Assembly: GCA_029961075.1 (NCBI GenBank)
Contig: JASBVL010000011.1
Span: 42,050 to 106,049 of the forward strand
Direction: 5' to 3'
Source of the DNA: Sphaerobacter sp.
GTDB taxonomy: Bacteria > Chloroflexota > Chloroflexia > Thermomicrobiales > Thermomicrobiaceae
DNA: 64,000 nucleotides
Below the pieces are notes generated by a model. It worked only from the letters and a program-made list of their open reading frames with translations, had not been told where the DNA came from and made no database searches. How positions within the stretch are numbered: position 1 is the stretch's first letter; every line of letters starts with the position of its first letter. The translations under genes and the position numbers were made by a program. Of the stretch, positions 7,851-17,740 are shown piece after piece.

Positions 7851-10841
7851 GTGGAGAATCTCTTCGGCATCCCGATGCAATCGATCATGATCGCTCTGCT
7901 GGTGGCCTTCGGGCTGTGCCTGGGCGTCGGCGGCTGGATCTACCTGCGGCACCGAATCATCTTCCGCATGGGCATCCGGAACGCTCGGCGCAGACCGGCC
8001 CAGACGTCCTTGATCGTCATCGGCCTGATGCTGAGCACCCTCATCATCGCGGCGGCGCTGACGACCGGCGACACGTTGAACTACAGTATCAAGTCCACCG
8101 TGCTGGACATCCTCGAGCACACCGACGAACTGGTCGTCCCCGCGAACGGGGACGACGCGGAGGCCAACGTTCAGCCGGGCGTCACCTTCCCGCAGCAGGT
8201 CGCCGCGGACCTGGAGGCCGCGCTGGCCGGCGACGCGGTGATCGACGGCGTCATGCCGGTTCTGACGCAGCCCGTCCCGATCCTCAACCCCAAGACCCAG
8301 CTCAGCGAGCCAATGGTGACCGCGGTCGGGATCGACCCCGCGGCGCTCGGCCCCTTCGGCGGGCTGCGCGACATCGAGGGGAACGACATCGAGCTCACCG
8401 CCCTCCCCGAGGGCGCGGTCGTCCTCGGGAAGACGACCGCCGAGCGCCTCGACGCGGTGGTCGGCGACACGCTGACGGTCTACGTCGAGAACGAGCCCCA
8501 CGACGTCACCGTGGCCGCGATCGCCTCGGACTCGATCCTGACCGGCATGCAGGACCCGGGGCAGGCCGGCGGGTTCGTGATGGCCCTCGACCGCGCCCAG
8601 GCGCTGCTCGAGCTGCCGGGCCAGATCAGCTTCATCGCGGTGTCCAACGCCGGTGGCGTCGCGGACGGCGCCGAGGCGACCGACGCGGCGGTCACGGCGA
8701 TCGAGCAGGCCCTCGGCGAGGCCCCGTACCAGGCGGTGCGGGTCAAGCAGCGCGCGCTGGACATGGCCGAGGAGGGAGCGAACGTCTTCACCAGCATCTT
8801 CCTGGTGCTCGGGCTCTTCTCAATCGCGGCGGGCATCCTGCTGATCTTCCTGATCTTCGTCCTGCTGGCCGCGGAGCGGAAGCCCGAGATGGGCATGGCC
8901 CGCGCCGTCGGCATGAAGCGGCGCCAGTTGACCGAGATGTTCCTCGCCGAAGGCATCGCCTACGATCTCGTCTCGGCCATGATCGGCGCGGCCCTCGGCG
9001 TCGGCGTGGCCTTCGTCATCGCGGGCGTCATGGGGCGGCTCGTCGGCGAGTTCTTCGACATCGTCCCCACCGCGCACTGGCGCAGCCTGGTCGTGGCCTA
9101 CAGCCTCGGCGTCGTCGTCACCTTCGCCACCATCGCCATCTCCTCCTGGCGGGTCAGCCGGCTCAACATCGTGCGCGCCATCCGCGACATCCCCGAGCCG
9201 CAGCGCCAGCGGGCCGGCAATCGCTGGCTCATCTTCGGCATCCTGGGCGTGGTGCTCGGCGCGCTGCTCATGTGGGTCGGTGCCGACACCGACAAGCTCT
9301 TCCCCTACTCGATCGGCATCTCGCTCTTGCCGCTCAGCCTGGCGGCGGCGCTGCGCCGCTTCGGGCTGCCGGCGCGCCTGCTCTACACCGTGGCCTCCCT
9401 CTTCGTCCTGACCTACTGGCTGCTGCCCGACTCGCTCCACCAGAAGCTCTTCCCGGTCCTGAGCGGCGGCATGGAGATGTTCTTCGTGTCGGGCGTCATG
9501 ATGGTCGCCGCCGCCACGATGGCGATCATCTGGAATGCCGAGGTCGCGACCAGCCTCGTCGGCCTGCTTGGGCGCACCTTCAGCCGCTGGCTGCCGGCGG
9601 TTAAGACCGCCGTGGCCTACCCGCTGGCCAGCAAGGGCCGCACCGGCATGACCATCGCCATGTTCAGCCTCATCGTCTTCTCGCTGGTCATGATGGCCAC
9701 CATCGATCGCAACTTCACCGAGCTCTTCTCCGGTGAGGAGGCCGCGGCCGGCTGGGACATCGCCGCAACCCGGGTCGCGAGCGACCCGATGCCCGCCTTC
9801 GACCAAGCGCTGGCCGAGAGCGGAGTGGACACGAGCAAGGTCGCCGCGACCGGCCGCCTGCGCCAGGTGGCGTCGTACAGCTCCGAGATCCGGATGGCTG
9901 GCACCCAGGAGTGGAAGCGGTACACCATCAACGGCGTCGATGCCGCCTTCATCGAGCACAGCCACCTGCCGGTAAAGATCCGCGCCACCGGGTACGACAG
10001 CGACGCCGCCATCTGGGAGGCGCTGCGCCAGAACCCCGACCTCGCCGTCATCGACGGCTTTGCGCTCGAGGGCCCCACCGTGCAGGTCGGCTCGCCGTCG
10101 AACTTCATCCTCCAGGGCGTCCAGGCGGGCGACACGACCATGGAGCCGATCCAGGTCGAGATCGGCGATCCCCTGAGCGGTCGGACGCGCACGGTGACGG
10201 TCATCGGCGTGCTCGACCCGAAGGTGTCGATGATCTTCGGGCTGTTCGTGAACGACGCGGCGTTCGACCAGGTGTTCGCGCAGCCGAACCAGACCACCTA
10301 CTACGTCCAGACGCAGCCCGGCACGGACGACGTCGCCTTCGCCAAGGAGATCAAGGCGAAGTTGATCGCCTACGGTGTGCAGGCGGAGTCGCTCGAGAAG
10401 CTGATCGAGCAGGAGACGGCCATCTCGCGCGGCTTCCTGCTGCTCATCGAGGGCTTCATGGCGCTCGGCCTCGTCGTCGGCATCGCCGCCCTCGGGGTGA
10501 TCGCCTTCCGGTCCGTCGTCGAGCGGCGCCAGCAGATCGGCATGCTGCGCGCTATCGGCTACCAACGGTCCATGGTCGCCGCCAGCTTCCTCATCGAGTC
10601 GACCATGATCACCGTCCTCGGCGTCGGGTCCGGGACCATCCTGGGCCTGATCCTCTCCCGGAACCTGATGACGAGCGACGAGTTCACCGGCTCCAGCGGG
10701 GCCGCGGCGACCTTCCTCGTCCCCTGGGGCACCATCGCCCTCTTCGTCGGCATCGCACTGGCGGCCGGGCTGCTGATGGCCTACATTCCGGCCCGCAAGG
10801 CGGCGAGCGTCCCCATCGCCGACGCACTCCGCTACGAGTAG
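7851..10841 (+). CDS. large FtsX/MacB-type ABC transporter permease
   Basis: 996 residues from a GTG with GGGAAAGGA eight bases upstream. The plan is a duplicated FtsX-type permease: an N-terminal membrane segment, a large extracytoplasmic domain (about 60-310), three to four membrane helices with the MARAVGMKR coupling motif (about 350), several central helices, a second extracytoplasmic domain (about 620-860) and a final helix set with RQQIGMLRAIGY (about 890) ending in YIPARKAASVPIADALRYE. Both GMxRAxG motifs are conserved contacts with the ATPase. Partner of the ATPase gene directly upstream; likely acts on lipids, peptides or cell-envelope material. Confidence 0.88.
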   Translation: MENLFGIPMQSIMIALLVAFGLCLGVGGWIYLRHRIIFRMGIRNARRRPAQTSLIVIGLMLSTLIIAAALTTGDTLNYSIKSTVLDILEHTDELVVPANGDDAEANVQPGVTFPQQVAADLEAALAGDAVIDGVMPVLTQPVPILNPKTQLSEPMVTAVGIDPAALGPFGGLRDIEGNDIELTALPEGAVVLGKTTAERLDAVVGDTLTVYVENEPHDVTVAAIASDSILTGMQDPGQAGGFVMALDRAQALLELPGQISFIAVSNAGGVADGAEATDAAVTAIEQALGEAPYQAVRVKQRALDMAEEGANVFTSIFLVLGLFSIAAGILLIFLIFVLLAAERKPEMGMARAVGMKRRQLTEMFLAEGIAYDLVSAMIGAALGVGVAFVIAGVMGRLVGEFFDIVPTAHWRSLVVAYSLGVVVTFATIAISSWRVSRLNIVRAIRDIPEPQRQRAGNRWLIFGILGVVLGALLMWVGADTDKLFPYSIGISLLPLSLAAALRRFGLPARLLYTVASLFVLTYWLLPDSLHQKLFPVLSGGMEMFFVSGVMMVAAATMAIIWNAEVATSLVGLLGRTFSRWLPAVKTAVAYPLASKGRTGMTIAMFSLIVFSLVMMATIDRNFTELFSGEEAAAGWDIAATRVASDPMPAFDQALAESGVDTSKVAATGRLRQVASYSSEIRMAGTQEWKRYTINGVDAAFIEHSHLPVKIRATGYDSDAAIWEALRQNPDLAVIDGFALEGPTVQVGSPSNFILQGVQAGDTTMEPIQVEIGDPLSGRTRTVTVIGVLDPKVSMIFGLFVNDAAFDQVFAQPNQTTYYVQTQPGTDDVAFAKEIKAKLIAYGVQAESLEKLIEQETAISRGFLLLIEGFMALGLVVGIAALGVIAFRSVVERRQQIGMLRAIGYQRSMVAASFLIESTMITVLGVGSGTILGLILSRNLMTSDEFTGSSGAAATFLVPWGTIALFVGIALAAGLLMAYIPARKAASVPIADALRYE

Positions 10842-10870
10842 CGCGGCGCCGGCCCCACCCCGATCATGCC

Positions 10871-10903
10871 GACGCGGCGGCGGACTCCCTCCGCCGCCGC
10901 GTC
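10871..10903. terminator. bidirectional hairpin terminator
   Basis: A perfect 14-bp stem (10871-10884 with 10890-10903, 5-base loop) lies between the convergent permease and rhomboid genes. Confidence 0.7.
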
Positions 10904-10936
10904 GCGTCCCGCCGCCCCCCATCCGACGCGCCGCCC

Positions 10937-11674
10937 CTACCAGCGGTCGAAGGCCCGGTAGCCGCGCCGTGCCGCGCGCTGCCGCGCCACCGCCTTCGGA
11001 TCGCGGAACAGCCACACCAGCAGCGCGCCGGTGGCGAAACCGCCCACGTGCGCCCAGAACGCGACCCCGCTGGTCTGCTGCGTCGCGACCCCCAGCGTGG
11101 CCAAGCCGTTCAGGAACTGGAGCAGCACCCAGACCCCGATCACGATGAACGCCGGGATCATGAGGACCGTGACGAAGAACCCGAGGAAGACGAGCACCCG
11201 GATCAGCCCGCCCGGATACAGCACCAGGTACGCGCCGAGGACCGCCCCGATGGCCCCGCTGGCGCCGATCATCGGCTCGGTGAGGTCGGGCCCGCCGACG
11301 AAGATCTGCGCCAGCGCCGCACCGATGCCGCCCAGCAGGTAGAAGATCAGGTAGCGCAGATGCCCCATCGAGTCCTCGACGTTGTCGCCGAAGATCCACA
11401 GGAAGAGCATGTTGCCCAGCAGGTGCGCCCAGCCGCCGTGCAGGAACATCGACGTCAGCAGCGTCACGTAGACGGGCAGGGGGACAACCGGCGGCAGGTC
11501 CACGCCGGTCGTGATCTCCGCCGGAATCACGCCGAAGCGATAGATGAACGCCTCGAGCTGGTCCATCGGCAGGGACAGCTCGTAGAGGAACATCAGCACG
11601 TTGACGGTGATCAACGAGTAGTTCACGAACGGCGTCGTGCGCCGGCCGCGGTTGTCGTCCCCAATCGGAATCAC
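10937..11674 (-). CDS. rhomboid-family intramembrane serine protease
   Basis: 245 residues with six to seven membrane segments. The catalytic dyad is visible: S139 in GASGAIG and H209 in AFWAHVGGF. The HGGWAHLLGNM stretch (79-89) supplies the oxyanion-hole histidine and asparagine of the family. A long loop between the first two membrane segments is also typical. It cleaves membrane-spanning substrates inside the bilayer; the substrate is unknown. The next gene in the same direction lies 35 bp upstream and may be in the same transcript. Confidence 0.92.
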   Translation of the reverse strand: MIPIGDDNRGRRTTPFVNYSLITVNVLMFLYELSLPMDQLEAFIYRFGVIPAEITTGVDLPPVVPLPVYVTLLTSMFLHGGWAHLLGNMLFLWIFGDNVEDSMGHLRYLIFYLLGGIGAALAQIFVGGPDLTEPMIGASGAIGAVLGAYLVLYPGGLIRVLVFLGFFVTVLMIPAFIVIGVWVLLQFLNGLATLGVATQQTSGVAFWAHVGGFATGALLVWLFRDPKAVARQRAARRGYRAFDRW

Positions 11675-11709
11675 GGCGGCCCTGACTCCCTCTCCGCGAC
11701 GCGATGCAC

Positions 11710-13317
11710 CTACTGCTGGCGTCCCTCAGCGTCCGCGTTGACGGGGGCGCGCAGCGCGCTGCCGGTAAGGATCCGGATCTCGCGGTCGGCGAAGCTGAGA
11801 TAGGCAGGAACCGGCGCCATGCTGCGCACCAGCAGCGGGGCCCCGTTCGGGAGCTCGAGCCGCTCCCAGGCCGTGGGATCCGGCACCCGTGCCACCAGCG
11901 ACTTGTCCAAGACCACAATGTACTTCACATTCGCGACGCGCACGAGTCCGTGGGCGTAGCGAAGCGGGTCGAGCGCATAGTCCGCGTGCCCGTCGACCGC
12001 CTCGTAGAGGCTGCCCCAGTTCCCCGACCAGTCGCGGCCCACGCCCCACACCTCATACCCGGGCAGCAGGTAGCTCGCGATCCGGTAGGACTCCCGGCCA
12101 TCGGCGCTCGTCAGGACCAGCGTCTCCGACGGGGGGAGCACGGCGACGAGGCGCACCACCGTGGCCCACGCGGCGTCGTGTGCGACCAGGTCGCTCCGCG
12201 TGGGCGCAAACTGGACGCCGGCCGGCCCCAGCGGCGGCGTCGCCAGGAAGATCAGCGCGCCCGCGAGCGCGGCCGCGCCCAGCCGCGCCGCTCCGGCCCG
12301 ACCGGCCAGCATGCCCGCACGCGCGAGCGCCAGCAGCCCGAGGATCGTCGCCGGCGGCAGCACCAGCAGCAGGTAGCCCCACTGCCCGAAGTGGACCAGG
12401 GTGAACATCAGCAGCGGCGGCACCAGCCAGGCCCAGAGCACCTGCGCGCGCAGGCTCAGCGGCCACCAGCACAGCCCGCCGCGCTGGCGCACCAGGGCGA
12501 CGACCACCACGACCGCGAACAGATGGAGCATGACCACCGCGGCCGCGCCGACCGAGCCGAGGTTCCCCAGCCAGCGCAGGCTCGGCCCGGAGAGGAGCGA
12601 GGTCGGCTCGACCGCAGCCTGCGTCAGGCGGCGCAGCTGGGTCCAGTACGCCAGCGGCCCGCCGCTCAACACGATCAGCGGCACGGCCCAGGCCAGGCAC
12701 CCCAGCGCCGTGACCCCGGCGGCCAGCGCCCGCCGCCGCCACGACATCGCCCCGAGGCCGAACAGCCACACCAGCCCGAGCAACGGCAGCACGGTCGGAC
12801 GAAGCCCCCCCGCCAGCGCCGCGGCCAGCCCGAGCCAGACGGCAGCCGAGCGGCTGGGCCGGACACGCGCGTGCCAGGCCGCCAGCGCCAGCAGCGTCCC
12901 GGCAGCGGCCTCGGGCGCGTAGGGCAGCGCGGTCTCCCCGTAGAACCAGAGCAGCGGGTTGACCGCCACCAGCCCGGCCGCCCAGAGGCCCACCCGGCGG
13001 TCCGCCAGCCGCGCGCCGAGCCGTGCGGTGCCCCACACCACCACCACGCTGGCCAGGATGCTGAGCGCGATCAGGGCCTGGTTCGGATCGGGCAACAGCA
13101 CATGCGCACCCCGGCCGAGCACCACGTACAGGGGATTGCCCGGCGGATGCGGCTGGTGCGCGGCGATGTCAAACCGTTGCAGCGACAGGATGTACTGGAC
13201 GGCATCCCAGTTGATGGGGACGTGCGAGCGAAACGGGAGGCGCGTCAGCACCGTCAACAGCAGCAAACTCCCGATGGCGGCGTCCCACCATCGGGCGTAC
13301 CCGCGTACGCCACGCAT
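11710..13317 (-). CDS. polytopic membrane glycosyltransferase-like protein (GT39/ArnT-like)
   Basis: 535 residues, about eleven membrane helices in the first 370, then a soluble C-terminal domain of about 150. The first extracytoplasmic loop contains NWDAVQY followed by PHPPGNPLY, with an acidic residue placed like the lipid-sugar-site aspartate of GT-C enzymes. NPLLWFYGETALPYAPE follows in a later loop. This fits the PMT/ArnT superfamily, which uses polyprenyl-phosphate sugars; the exact reaction is unknown. It sits 23 bp downstream of a tiny YtxH-type gene in the same direction. No clear ribosome site is seen, so it may be translationally coupled. Confidence 0.72.
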   Translation of the reverse strand: MRGVRGYARWWDAAIGSLLLLTVLTRLPFRSHVPINWDAVQYILSLQRFDIAAHQPHPPGNPLYVVLGRGAHVLLPDPNQALIALSILASVVVVWGTARLGARLADRRVGLWAAGLVAVNPLLWFYGETALPYAPEAAAGTLLALAAWHARVRPSRSAAVWLGLAAALAGGLRPTVLPLLGLVWLFGLGAMSWRRRALAAGVTALGCLAWAVPLIVLSGGPLAYWTQLRRLTQAAVEPTSLLSGPSLRWLGNLGSVGAAAVVMLHLFAVVVVVALVRQRGGLCWWPLSLRAQVLWAWLVPPLLMFTLVHFGQWGYLLLVLPPATILGLLALARAGMLAGRAGAARLGAAALAGALIFLATPPLGPAGVQFAPTRSDLVAHDAAWATVVRLVAVLPPSETLVLTSADGRESYRIASYLLPGYEVWGVGRDWSGNWGSLYEAVDGHADYALDPLRYAHGLVRVANVKYIVVLDKSLVARVPDPTAWERLELPNGAPLLVRSMAPVPAYLSFADREIRILTGSALRAPVNADAEGRQQ

Positions 13318-13340
13318 CGGTTGTGTCGTCCGAGGCAGCG

Positions 13341-13514
13341 CTACCGCGACGCCCCAGCCGCCCCACGGCGGCCGCCTCGCAGGCTCAGCGCCCTGGCCCG
13401 GGCCCAGCGGATCAACTCGTGCCGCATCTCGGCCCCGCGCCGCGGCGCGAACAGCAATCCCACCACAATGCCGTAGGTCATGAACTTGAGAGCGATGCGC
13501 ATTCGGCTCAACAT
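13341..13514 (-). CDS. tiny YtxH-type membrane-anchored protein
   Basis: 57 residues read from an ATG at 13514 with GAGAGGAG upstream. It begins MLSRMRIALKFMTYGIVVG and continues LLFAPRRGAEMRHEL, the hydrophobic helix plus APxxGxExR pattern of YtxH-like proteins. The basic tail is cytosolic. It lies between a longer YtxH-type gene and the glycosyltransferase gene, all leftward and closely spaced. The function of YtxH proteins is not defined; they are linked to stress and envelope roles in other bacteria. Confidence 0.7.
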   Translation of the reverse strand: MLSRMRIALKFMTYGIVVGLLFAPRRGAEMRHELIRWARARALSLRGGRRGAAGASR

Positions 13515-13533
13515 GCTCGGCGCTCCTCTCGCA

Positions 13534-13926
13534 TCACGCGCGGTCGCGCGGCGGCTCGCGCTCGTCGCCGCCCTCCGGCGGCGGCGCCGCCGAGGTGCCG
13601 GTCGATGTCGGCCCCGGCTCGGGGGGCATGGTCACCGTCGGCGCGGCCGGCGCCGCGCTCGGGAGATCCGGCTCCGGCACCAGCCGCGGCGCACGTCGCC
13701 GTCCCGTCATCCGGGCTTCTTCCCCCGGCATCTCGCCACCCGCGCGCCCCGGCATCCGTCCGACCATCTCCCGCGCCCGGCGCTCCACCGCGCGGGCGCG
13801 GCGCACGATGTCGGCCCGGAGCTCCTCACCGGAGCGGGGCGTCAGCCACAGCGTGGCGCTCGCACCGGCGATCGCGCCGAGCACCACGCCCAGGATGAAG
13901 GCGCCTTCGTGACGGTCGTCGGCCAT
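13534..13926 (-). CDS. YtxH domain-containing protein
   Basis: 130 residues from the ATG at 13926, chosen because GAAGGAGGGG stands right before it; an upstream in-frame start lacks such a site. Residues 7-30 form a membrane helix (FILGVVLGAIAGASATLWL) followed by TPRSGEELR, the YtxH signature. The middle is basic and helical, and the last 60 residues are rich in proline, alanine and threonine and probably disordered. First gene of a leftward group with the small YtxH-type protein and the glycosyltransferase. Its promoter probably shares the spacer with sucC. Confidence 0.8.
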   Translation of the reverse strand: MADDRHEGAFILGVVLGAIAGASATLWLTPRSGEELRADIVRRARAVERRAREMVGRMPGRAGGEMPGEEARMTGRRRAPRLVPEPDLPSAAPAAPTVTMPPEPGPTSTGTSAAPPPEGGDEREPPRDRA

Positions 13927-14091
13927 ATCCCCTCCTTCGCGCCGGGTCACTCGGCGCGTCAGCGCACGCGCCAACCCGCGGCTGCAGGCTGCATGCTAGC
14001 GTACCGCACCGCCCCGTCGCCAACGAGCCGTCCGGCGCCCCCGCCCCTATCAAGCCTCGTGCCACCCCTCCCGCGGCCGGTCCCAGCGCTG

Positions 14092-14100
14092 TGCTATGAT
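14092..14100 (+). promoter_or_regulatory. extended -10 promoter for sucCD
   Basis: TG-C-TATGAT lies about 60 bp before the sucC start. No good -35 is seen, which fits an extended -10 promoter. Confidence 0.5.
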
Positions 14101-14160
14101 CGTCGGGCGAATAGGCCTCGGTGGGGCGGCCAGCCCGCCCTACGACATCGGGGGGGACGG

Positions 14161-15303
14161 ATGAATATTCACGAGTACCAGGCTGCCGAGATCCTCAAGC
14201 GGCACGGCATCCCGATCAATACCGGGATCGTCGCGACCACGCCGGACGAGGTCGCGGCGGCGGCCGAGCAGCTCGGTGGCACGGTCGTCGTCAAGGCCCA
14301 GGTCCACACCGGCGGGCGCGGCAAGGCCGGCGGCGTCAAGCTGGCCGGCTCGCCTGCGGAGGCGCGGGAGGTGGCCAGCCGCATCCTGGGTATGGATATC
14401 CGTGGGCACACCGTGCATAAAGTGCTGGTCGCCCCGGCCGTCCCGATCGAGCGAGAGTACTACCTCGGCGTCGTGATCGATCGCGCGGCCCGCGGGATCA
14501 CCATCATGGGGAGCAGCGCCGGCGGCGTCGACATCGAAGAGGTCGCCCGCGAGACGCCGGAGCAAATCCATCGCGAGCTGGCCGACCCCTTCCTCGGCCT
14601 GCACGACTTCCAGGCGCGGCGCCTCGCCTTCGCCCTCGGGATCGAGCCGGACCTGGTGCCCGGCTTCGCGCGCCTCGCCCGCCAGCTCTACCAGGCGTTC
14701 TTCGACTCCGATGCGTCCCTCGCCGAGATCAACCCGCTCGTCCTCACCAAAGACCGCGCCTGGCTGGCGCTCGACTCCAAGATCACCATCGACGACAGCG
14801 CGCTCGTCCGACACCCGGACCTCGAGCAGCTCCGCGACCTCCAGGAGGAGAACCCGACCGAGATGGCCGCCCGGGCCGCGGGGCTGAGTTTCGTCAAGCT
14901 CGACGGCACCATCGGCTGCGTCGTCAACGGTGCCGGGCTCTCGATGGCCACCATGGACGCCATCAAGCACTACGGCGGCGAGCCGGCCAACTTCCTCGAC
15001 GTCGGCGGCGGGGCGAGCGCCGAGCAGGTCGAGACCGCGCTGCGGCTGGTCCTGGCCGATCCGAACGTCCGCGCCGTCCTGGTCAACATCTTCGGCGGCA
15101 TCACCCGCTGCGACGTGGTGGCCCAGGGGCTGCTGGCCGCGATGGAGGCCATCAAGCCGACCGTGCCCTTCGTCATCCGCCTGGTCGGCACCAACCAGGA
15201 GGCGGGGCGCGCGATGCTGGCCGAGGCGGGCCTCACCGTCGTCGATACGATGCCGGAAGCAGCGCAGCGGGTTGTCGCCGCGGCGAAGGGCGCCGCGGCC
15301 TAG
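14161..15303 (+). CDS. sucC: succinyl-CoA synthetase (ADP-forming), beta subunit
   Basis: 380 residues from the ATG at 14161, preceded by a G-rich ribosome site. The N-terminus [16 protein letters not shown] is the classical SucC ATP-grasp start. GRGKAGGVK binds nucleotide near residue 55, NPLVLTKD (about 190) is near the metal site, and [15 protein letters not shown] (about 305) is the C-terminal CoA-ligase signature. With SucD it makes ATP or GTP from succinyl-CoA in the citric acid cycle. sucD follows 20 bp downstream. The open frame extends upstream but is not protein-like. Confidence 0.95.
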   Translation: MNIHEYQAAEILKRHGIPINTGIVATTPDEVAAAAEQLGGTVVVKAQVHTGGRGKAGGVKLAGSPAEAREVASRILGMDIRGHTVHKVLVAPAVPIEREYYLGVVIDRAARGITIMGSSAGGVDIEEVARETPEQIHRELADPFLGLHDFQARRLAFALGIEPDLVPGFARLARQLYQAFFDSDASLAEINPLVLTKDRAWLALDSKITIDDSALVRHPDLEQLRDLQEENPTEMAARAAGLSFVKLDGTIGCVVNGAGLSMATMDAIKHYGGEPANFLDVGGGASAEQVETALRLVLADPNVRAVLVNIFGGITRCDVVAQGLLAAMEAIKPTVPFVIRLVGTNQEAGRAMLAEAGLTVVDTMPEAAQRVVAAAKGAAA

Positions 15304-15323
15304 CGCCGGGTGGGAGGACGTTT

Positions 15324-16193
15324 GTGAGCATTCTCGTCGATCGCCAGACACGCCTGCTGGTTCAGGGCATCACCGGCCGCGAGGGTTCCTTCCACACCCA
15401 GCAGATGCTCGAGTACGGCACCCAGGTCGTCGCGGGGGTCACCCCCGGCGGCGCCGGGAAGACGGTGCATGGCGTGCCGGTCTTCAACACCGTCGCCGAT
15501 GCGGTGGCGGCCACCGGCGCCGACACCTCGATCATCTACGTCCCCGCCCGCTTCGCGCCCGACGCGATCTACGAGGCCGTCGATGCCGGGATCGCCTTGA
15601 TCGTCTGCATCACCGAGAACATCCCGACCCGCGACATGGTGGCGGTCTACCACCGCGTGCGGCAGTCGGGCAGCCGGCTGATCGGGCCCAACTGCCCCGG
15701 CCTCATCACCCCGGGCCAGGCGAAGGTCGGCATCATGCCCGGCTACATCCACACCCCCGGCCCGGTCGGGCTCGTCTCCCGCAGCGGCACCTTGACCTAC
15801 GAGGTGGTGCACGCGCTCACCCAGGCCGGCCTGGGGCAGAGCACCGCCGTCGGCATCGGGGGCGACCCGATCATCGGCACCTCCTTCGTCGACGTGCTCG
15901 AGATGTTCGAAGCCGACCCCGCCACCCAGGCCATCGTCCTGATCGGTGAGATCGGCGGCACCGACGAGGAGATCGCGGCCGCCTACATCAAAGAGCACGT
16001 CACCAAGCCGGTGGTGGGCTTCATCGCCGGGCGCACCGCGCCCCCCGGCAAGCGCATGGGGCACGCCGGGGCCATCATCTCCGGCGGGCAGGGCACCGCT
16101 GCCGAGAAGATCGCCGCCCTCAACGCGGCCGGCGTGCCGGTCGCCGAGAGCCCGCAGCAGGTCGCGGATCTCGTGCGCCAGGCACTGAGCTAG
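15324..16193 (+). CDS. sucD: succinyl-CoA synthetase, alpha subunit
   Basis: 289 residues from a GTG with GGGAGGA upstream. CoA-binding Rossmann motif [11 protein letters not shown] near 14-24, GPNCPG (121-126), and the phospho-histidine H247 in GHAGAIISG. Length is standard. Forms the heterotetramer with SucC. A divergent paralogue at 22055-22894 lacks the histidine segment, so this is the functional copy. Confidence 0.95.
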   Translation: MSILVDRQTRLLVQGITGREGSFHTQQMLEYGTQVVAGVTPGGAGKTVHGVPVFNTVADAVAATGADTSIIYVPARFAPDAIYEAVDAGIALIVCITENIPTRDMVAVYHRVRQSGSRLIGPNCPGLITPGQAKVGIMPGYIHTPGPVGLVSRSGTLTYEVVHALTQAGLGQSTAVGIGGDPIIGTSFVDVLEMFEADPATQAIVLIGEIGGTDEEIAAAYIKEHVTKPVVGFIAGRTAPPGKRMGHAGAIISGGQGTAAEKIAALNAAGVPVAESPQQVADLVRQALS

Positions 16194-16207
16194 GCCAGAC
16201 CGCACCC

Positions 16208-16231
16208 GGGGCGCGGCTGGTGCCGCGCCCC
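16208..16231. terminator. hairpin terminator after sucCD
   Basis: A 10-bp stem (16208-16217 with 16222-16231, loop TGGT) begins 14 bp after the sucD stop. Confidence 0.6.
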
Positions 16232-16240
16232 GCTCCGTCG

Positions 16241-16540
16241 CATCCGTCACGCGTCATGCGTGACGCGTTTCCCGTATTGCGTATTCCGTATTTCGTATTC
16301 CGTGCTCCGTGTTCCTTGGTGCTCCCCTCTCCCACCTTGGGGAGAGAGGGGGCGGCGTTGGTACTTCGGCTCCTCCCCTCTCCCAGCATTGGGAGAGGGG
16401 TCGGGGGTGAGGGGACGCACCACGCATCACGGAACACGCACCACGCACCATGCATCACGGAGCACGCAATACGCACTACGCAGTACGGAGTACGCCCCAC
16501 GCACGACCCATGACGGGTGACGGATGACGCATGACGCCTC
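16241..16540. repeat. heptamer-arm element, copy A
   Basis: Left arm 16241-16317: eleven 7-bp units of the form NNNNCGT. Right arm 16415-16540: eighteen 7-bp units of the form ACGNNNN, the reverse complement of the left pattern. Between them are two hairpins: CTCTCCC/GGGAGAG (16327-16346) and a perfect 11-bp stem with arms 16375-16385 and 16390-16400, followed by TCGGGGGTGAGGGG. The last unit overlaps the stop codon of the convergent HEAT-like gene. Four related copies are present (24.6, 26.6, 34.8 and 54.7 kb). Confidence 0.85.
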
Positions 16541-17600
16541 ACCCCTCCCCCTCCCGCCGCCGGAGCTGCCCGTAGAACCCGTAGCCCTGCGCCTCGGCGC
16601 CGGGGCGGAAGCCACCCGCCATCGGCGACCCGCGCCGGGGGTCCAGCAGCCGCTGCGCGATCTCACGCACGGCCGGGAAGGGGCTCTCCGCCGCCGCCTG
16701 GGCCACCGCCGGGGTGCGATGGCGCTCCCAGAGCAGCGCTGCCGCGTCCTCGGCCAGCGCCTGCACCGGATGCCGCACCAGCGCGATCAGCACCGGCTCC
16801 ATCTCCGCCGTCGCCAGCCGCTCGCCCAGCGCCAGCAGCGCGCTGCGGCGCGCTGCCAAAGGCTCCTCCTCCCCGGCGAGCAGCGCCACCGCGTCCGCGA
16901 CCGCACGCTCCGCGTCCGCGGTGAAGGCCAGCTCCCAGGCGACCGCCCGCGCCCGCGGCGCCGGGTCGCGCACCCAGCGGGCCAGGTCGGCCAGCAGCGC
17001 CTCCGGGAACTCCGCGACGGCGACCTCCGCCGCCAGCCCGCGGATCTCGTCGTCCGGATCCGCGAGCGCCGCCAGCAGCACCGCGCGCCGATCGTCGGGC
17101 GCCAGCGACACCGGCCCGAACGGATCGCGCAGCAGGAGGTACAGGGTCGTCTCTCGGGCCAGCGTCTCCCCCTCAGCGAGCACGCGGAGCGCGACCGCCC
17201 GCACCGCGTCCCCGCCGCGCGCCGCCAGGCGTTCCCACAGCGCCCCCGCGGCGTTGCTGCCCGCCAGGAACGGGGCGGCCGCGACCAGCGCGTCCCACGC
17301 CAGCGCCCGGACGACGGCGCCGGTGGTGCGGTCCCGCCGCTCGGCGACGAAGTCCTCGCGATAGGCCAACAGGCGCGCGGCCAGCGCGGCCGCGGCCGCA
17401 TCGCCCATGCGGGGGAGCACCGCCTCGCGCAGCCAGCGCCGCCCGGCGGGCTCAGGCAGGAGCTGCCCGACCGCCGCCGCGCGGTCCTCGGGCGGCAGCG
17501 CGGCGAGGCGCTCGGCCACCGCCGGATCGGGCGCGGACCGGCCGGCGCGAAGCGCGGCGAGCAGTCGATCGATGTCGTGCGGGGGCAGCAAATGACTCAT
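16539..17600 (-). CDS. HEAT-repeat-like protein
   Basis: 353 residues from the ATG at 17600 (GTGAGG upstream). Almost entirely alpha-helical and very rich in alanine, arginine and leucine, with recurring helical pairs such as RALAWDALVAAAPFL, RAVALRVLAEG and EIRGLAAEVAVAEFPEALLADL. These resemble HEAT or armadillo-type scaffolding repeats with no catalytic motif. No signal peptide. Function unknown; probably a protein-protein interaction platform. The final residues are encoded where heptamer element A begins. Confidence 0.65.
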   Translation of the reverse strand: MSHLLPPHDIDRLLAALRAGRSAPDPAVAERLAALPPEDRAAAVGQLLPEPAGRRWLREAVLPRMGDAAAAALAARLLAYREDFVAERRDRTTGAVVRALAWDALVAAAPFLAGSNAAGALWERLAARGGDAVRAVALRVLAEGETLARETTLYLLLRDPFGPVSLAPDDRRAVLLAALADPDDEIRGLAAEVAVAEFPEALLADLARWVRDPAPRARAVAWELAFTADAERAVADAVALLAGEEEPLAARRSALLALGERLATAEMEPVLIALVRHPVQALAEDAAALLWERHRTPAVAQAAAESPFPAVREIAQRLLDPRRGSPMAGGFRPGAEAQGYGFYGQLRRREGEG

Positions 17601-17711
17601 CGCGGCCTCACACCGCCATTGTACCCCAGCGGCCCACCGGCCGGCCGCGCCCGATCCGGCGGTGGCCGGACCTCGCCCTGCCGCAGGCCGGGAATTCCGG
17701 GATACCAGGAG

Positions 17712-17740
17712 TTGATTTTGCGGAGTTCTCGGGTTATATG
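17712..17740 (+). promoter_or_regulatory. sigma-70-like promoter
   Basis: TTGATT (17712-17717), a 17-bp spacer and TATATG (17735-17740) lie in a small AT-rich island upstream of the zinc-ribbon gene. Confidence 0.5.

Noticed and set aside
8820..11918. Very long minus-strand reading frame opposite the ABC permease and rhomboid genes
   Set aside because: It mirrors the GC-rich codon pattern of real genes on both strands, lacks domain motifs and has a low-complexity charged composition.
16241..16540. Peptides with repeating TQYA/YCVLR patterns read from heptamer arms
   Set aside because: They are the direct translation of 7-bp units in several frames and both strands, with no ribosome sites; noise from the repeat.
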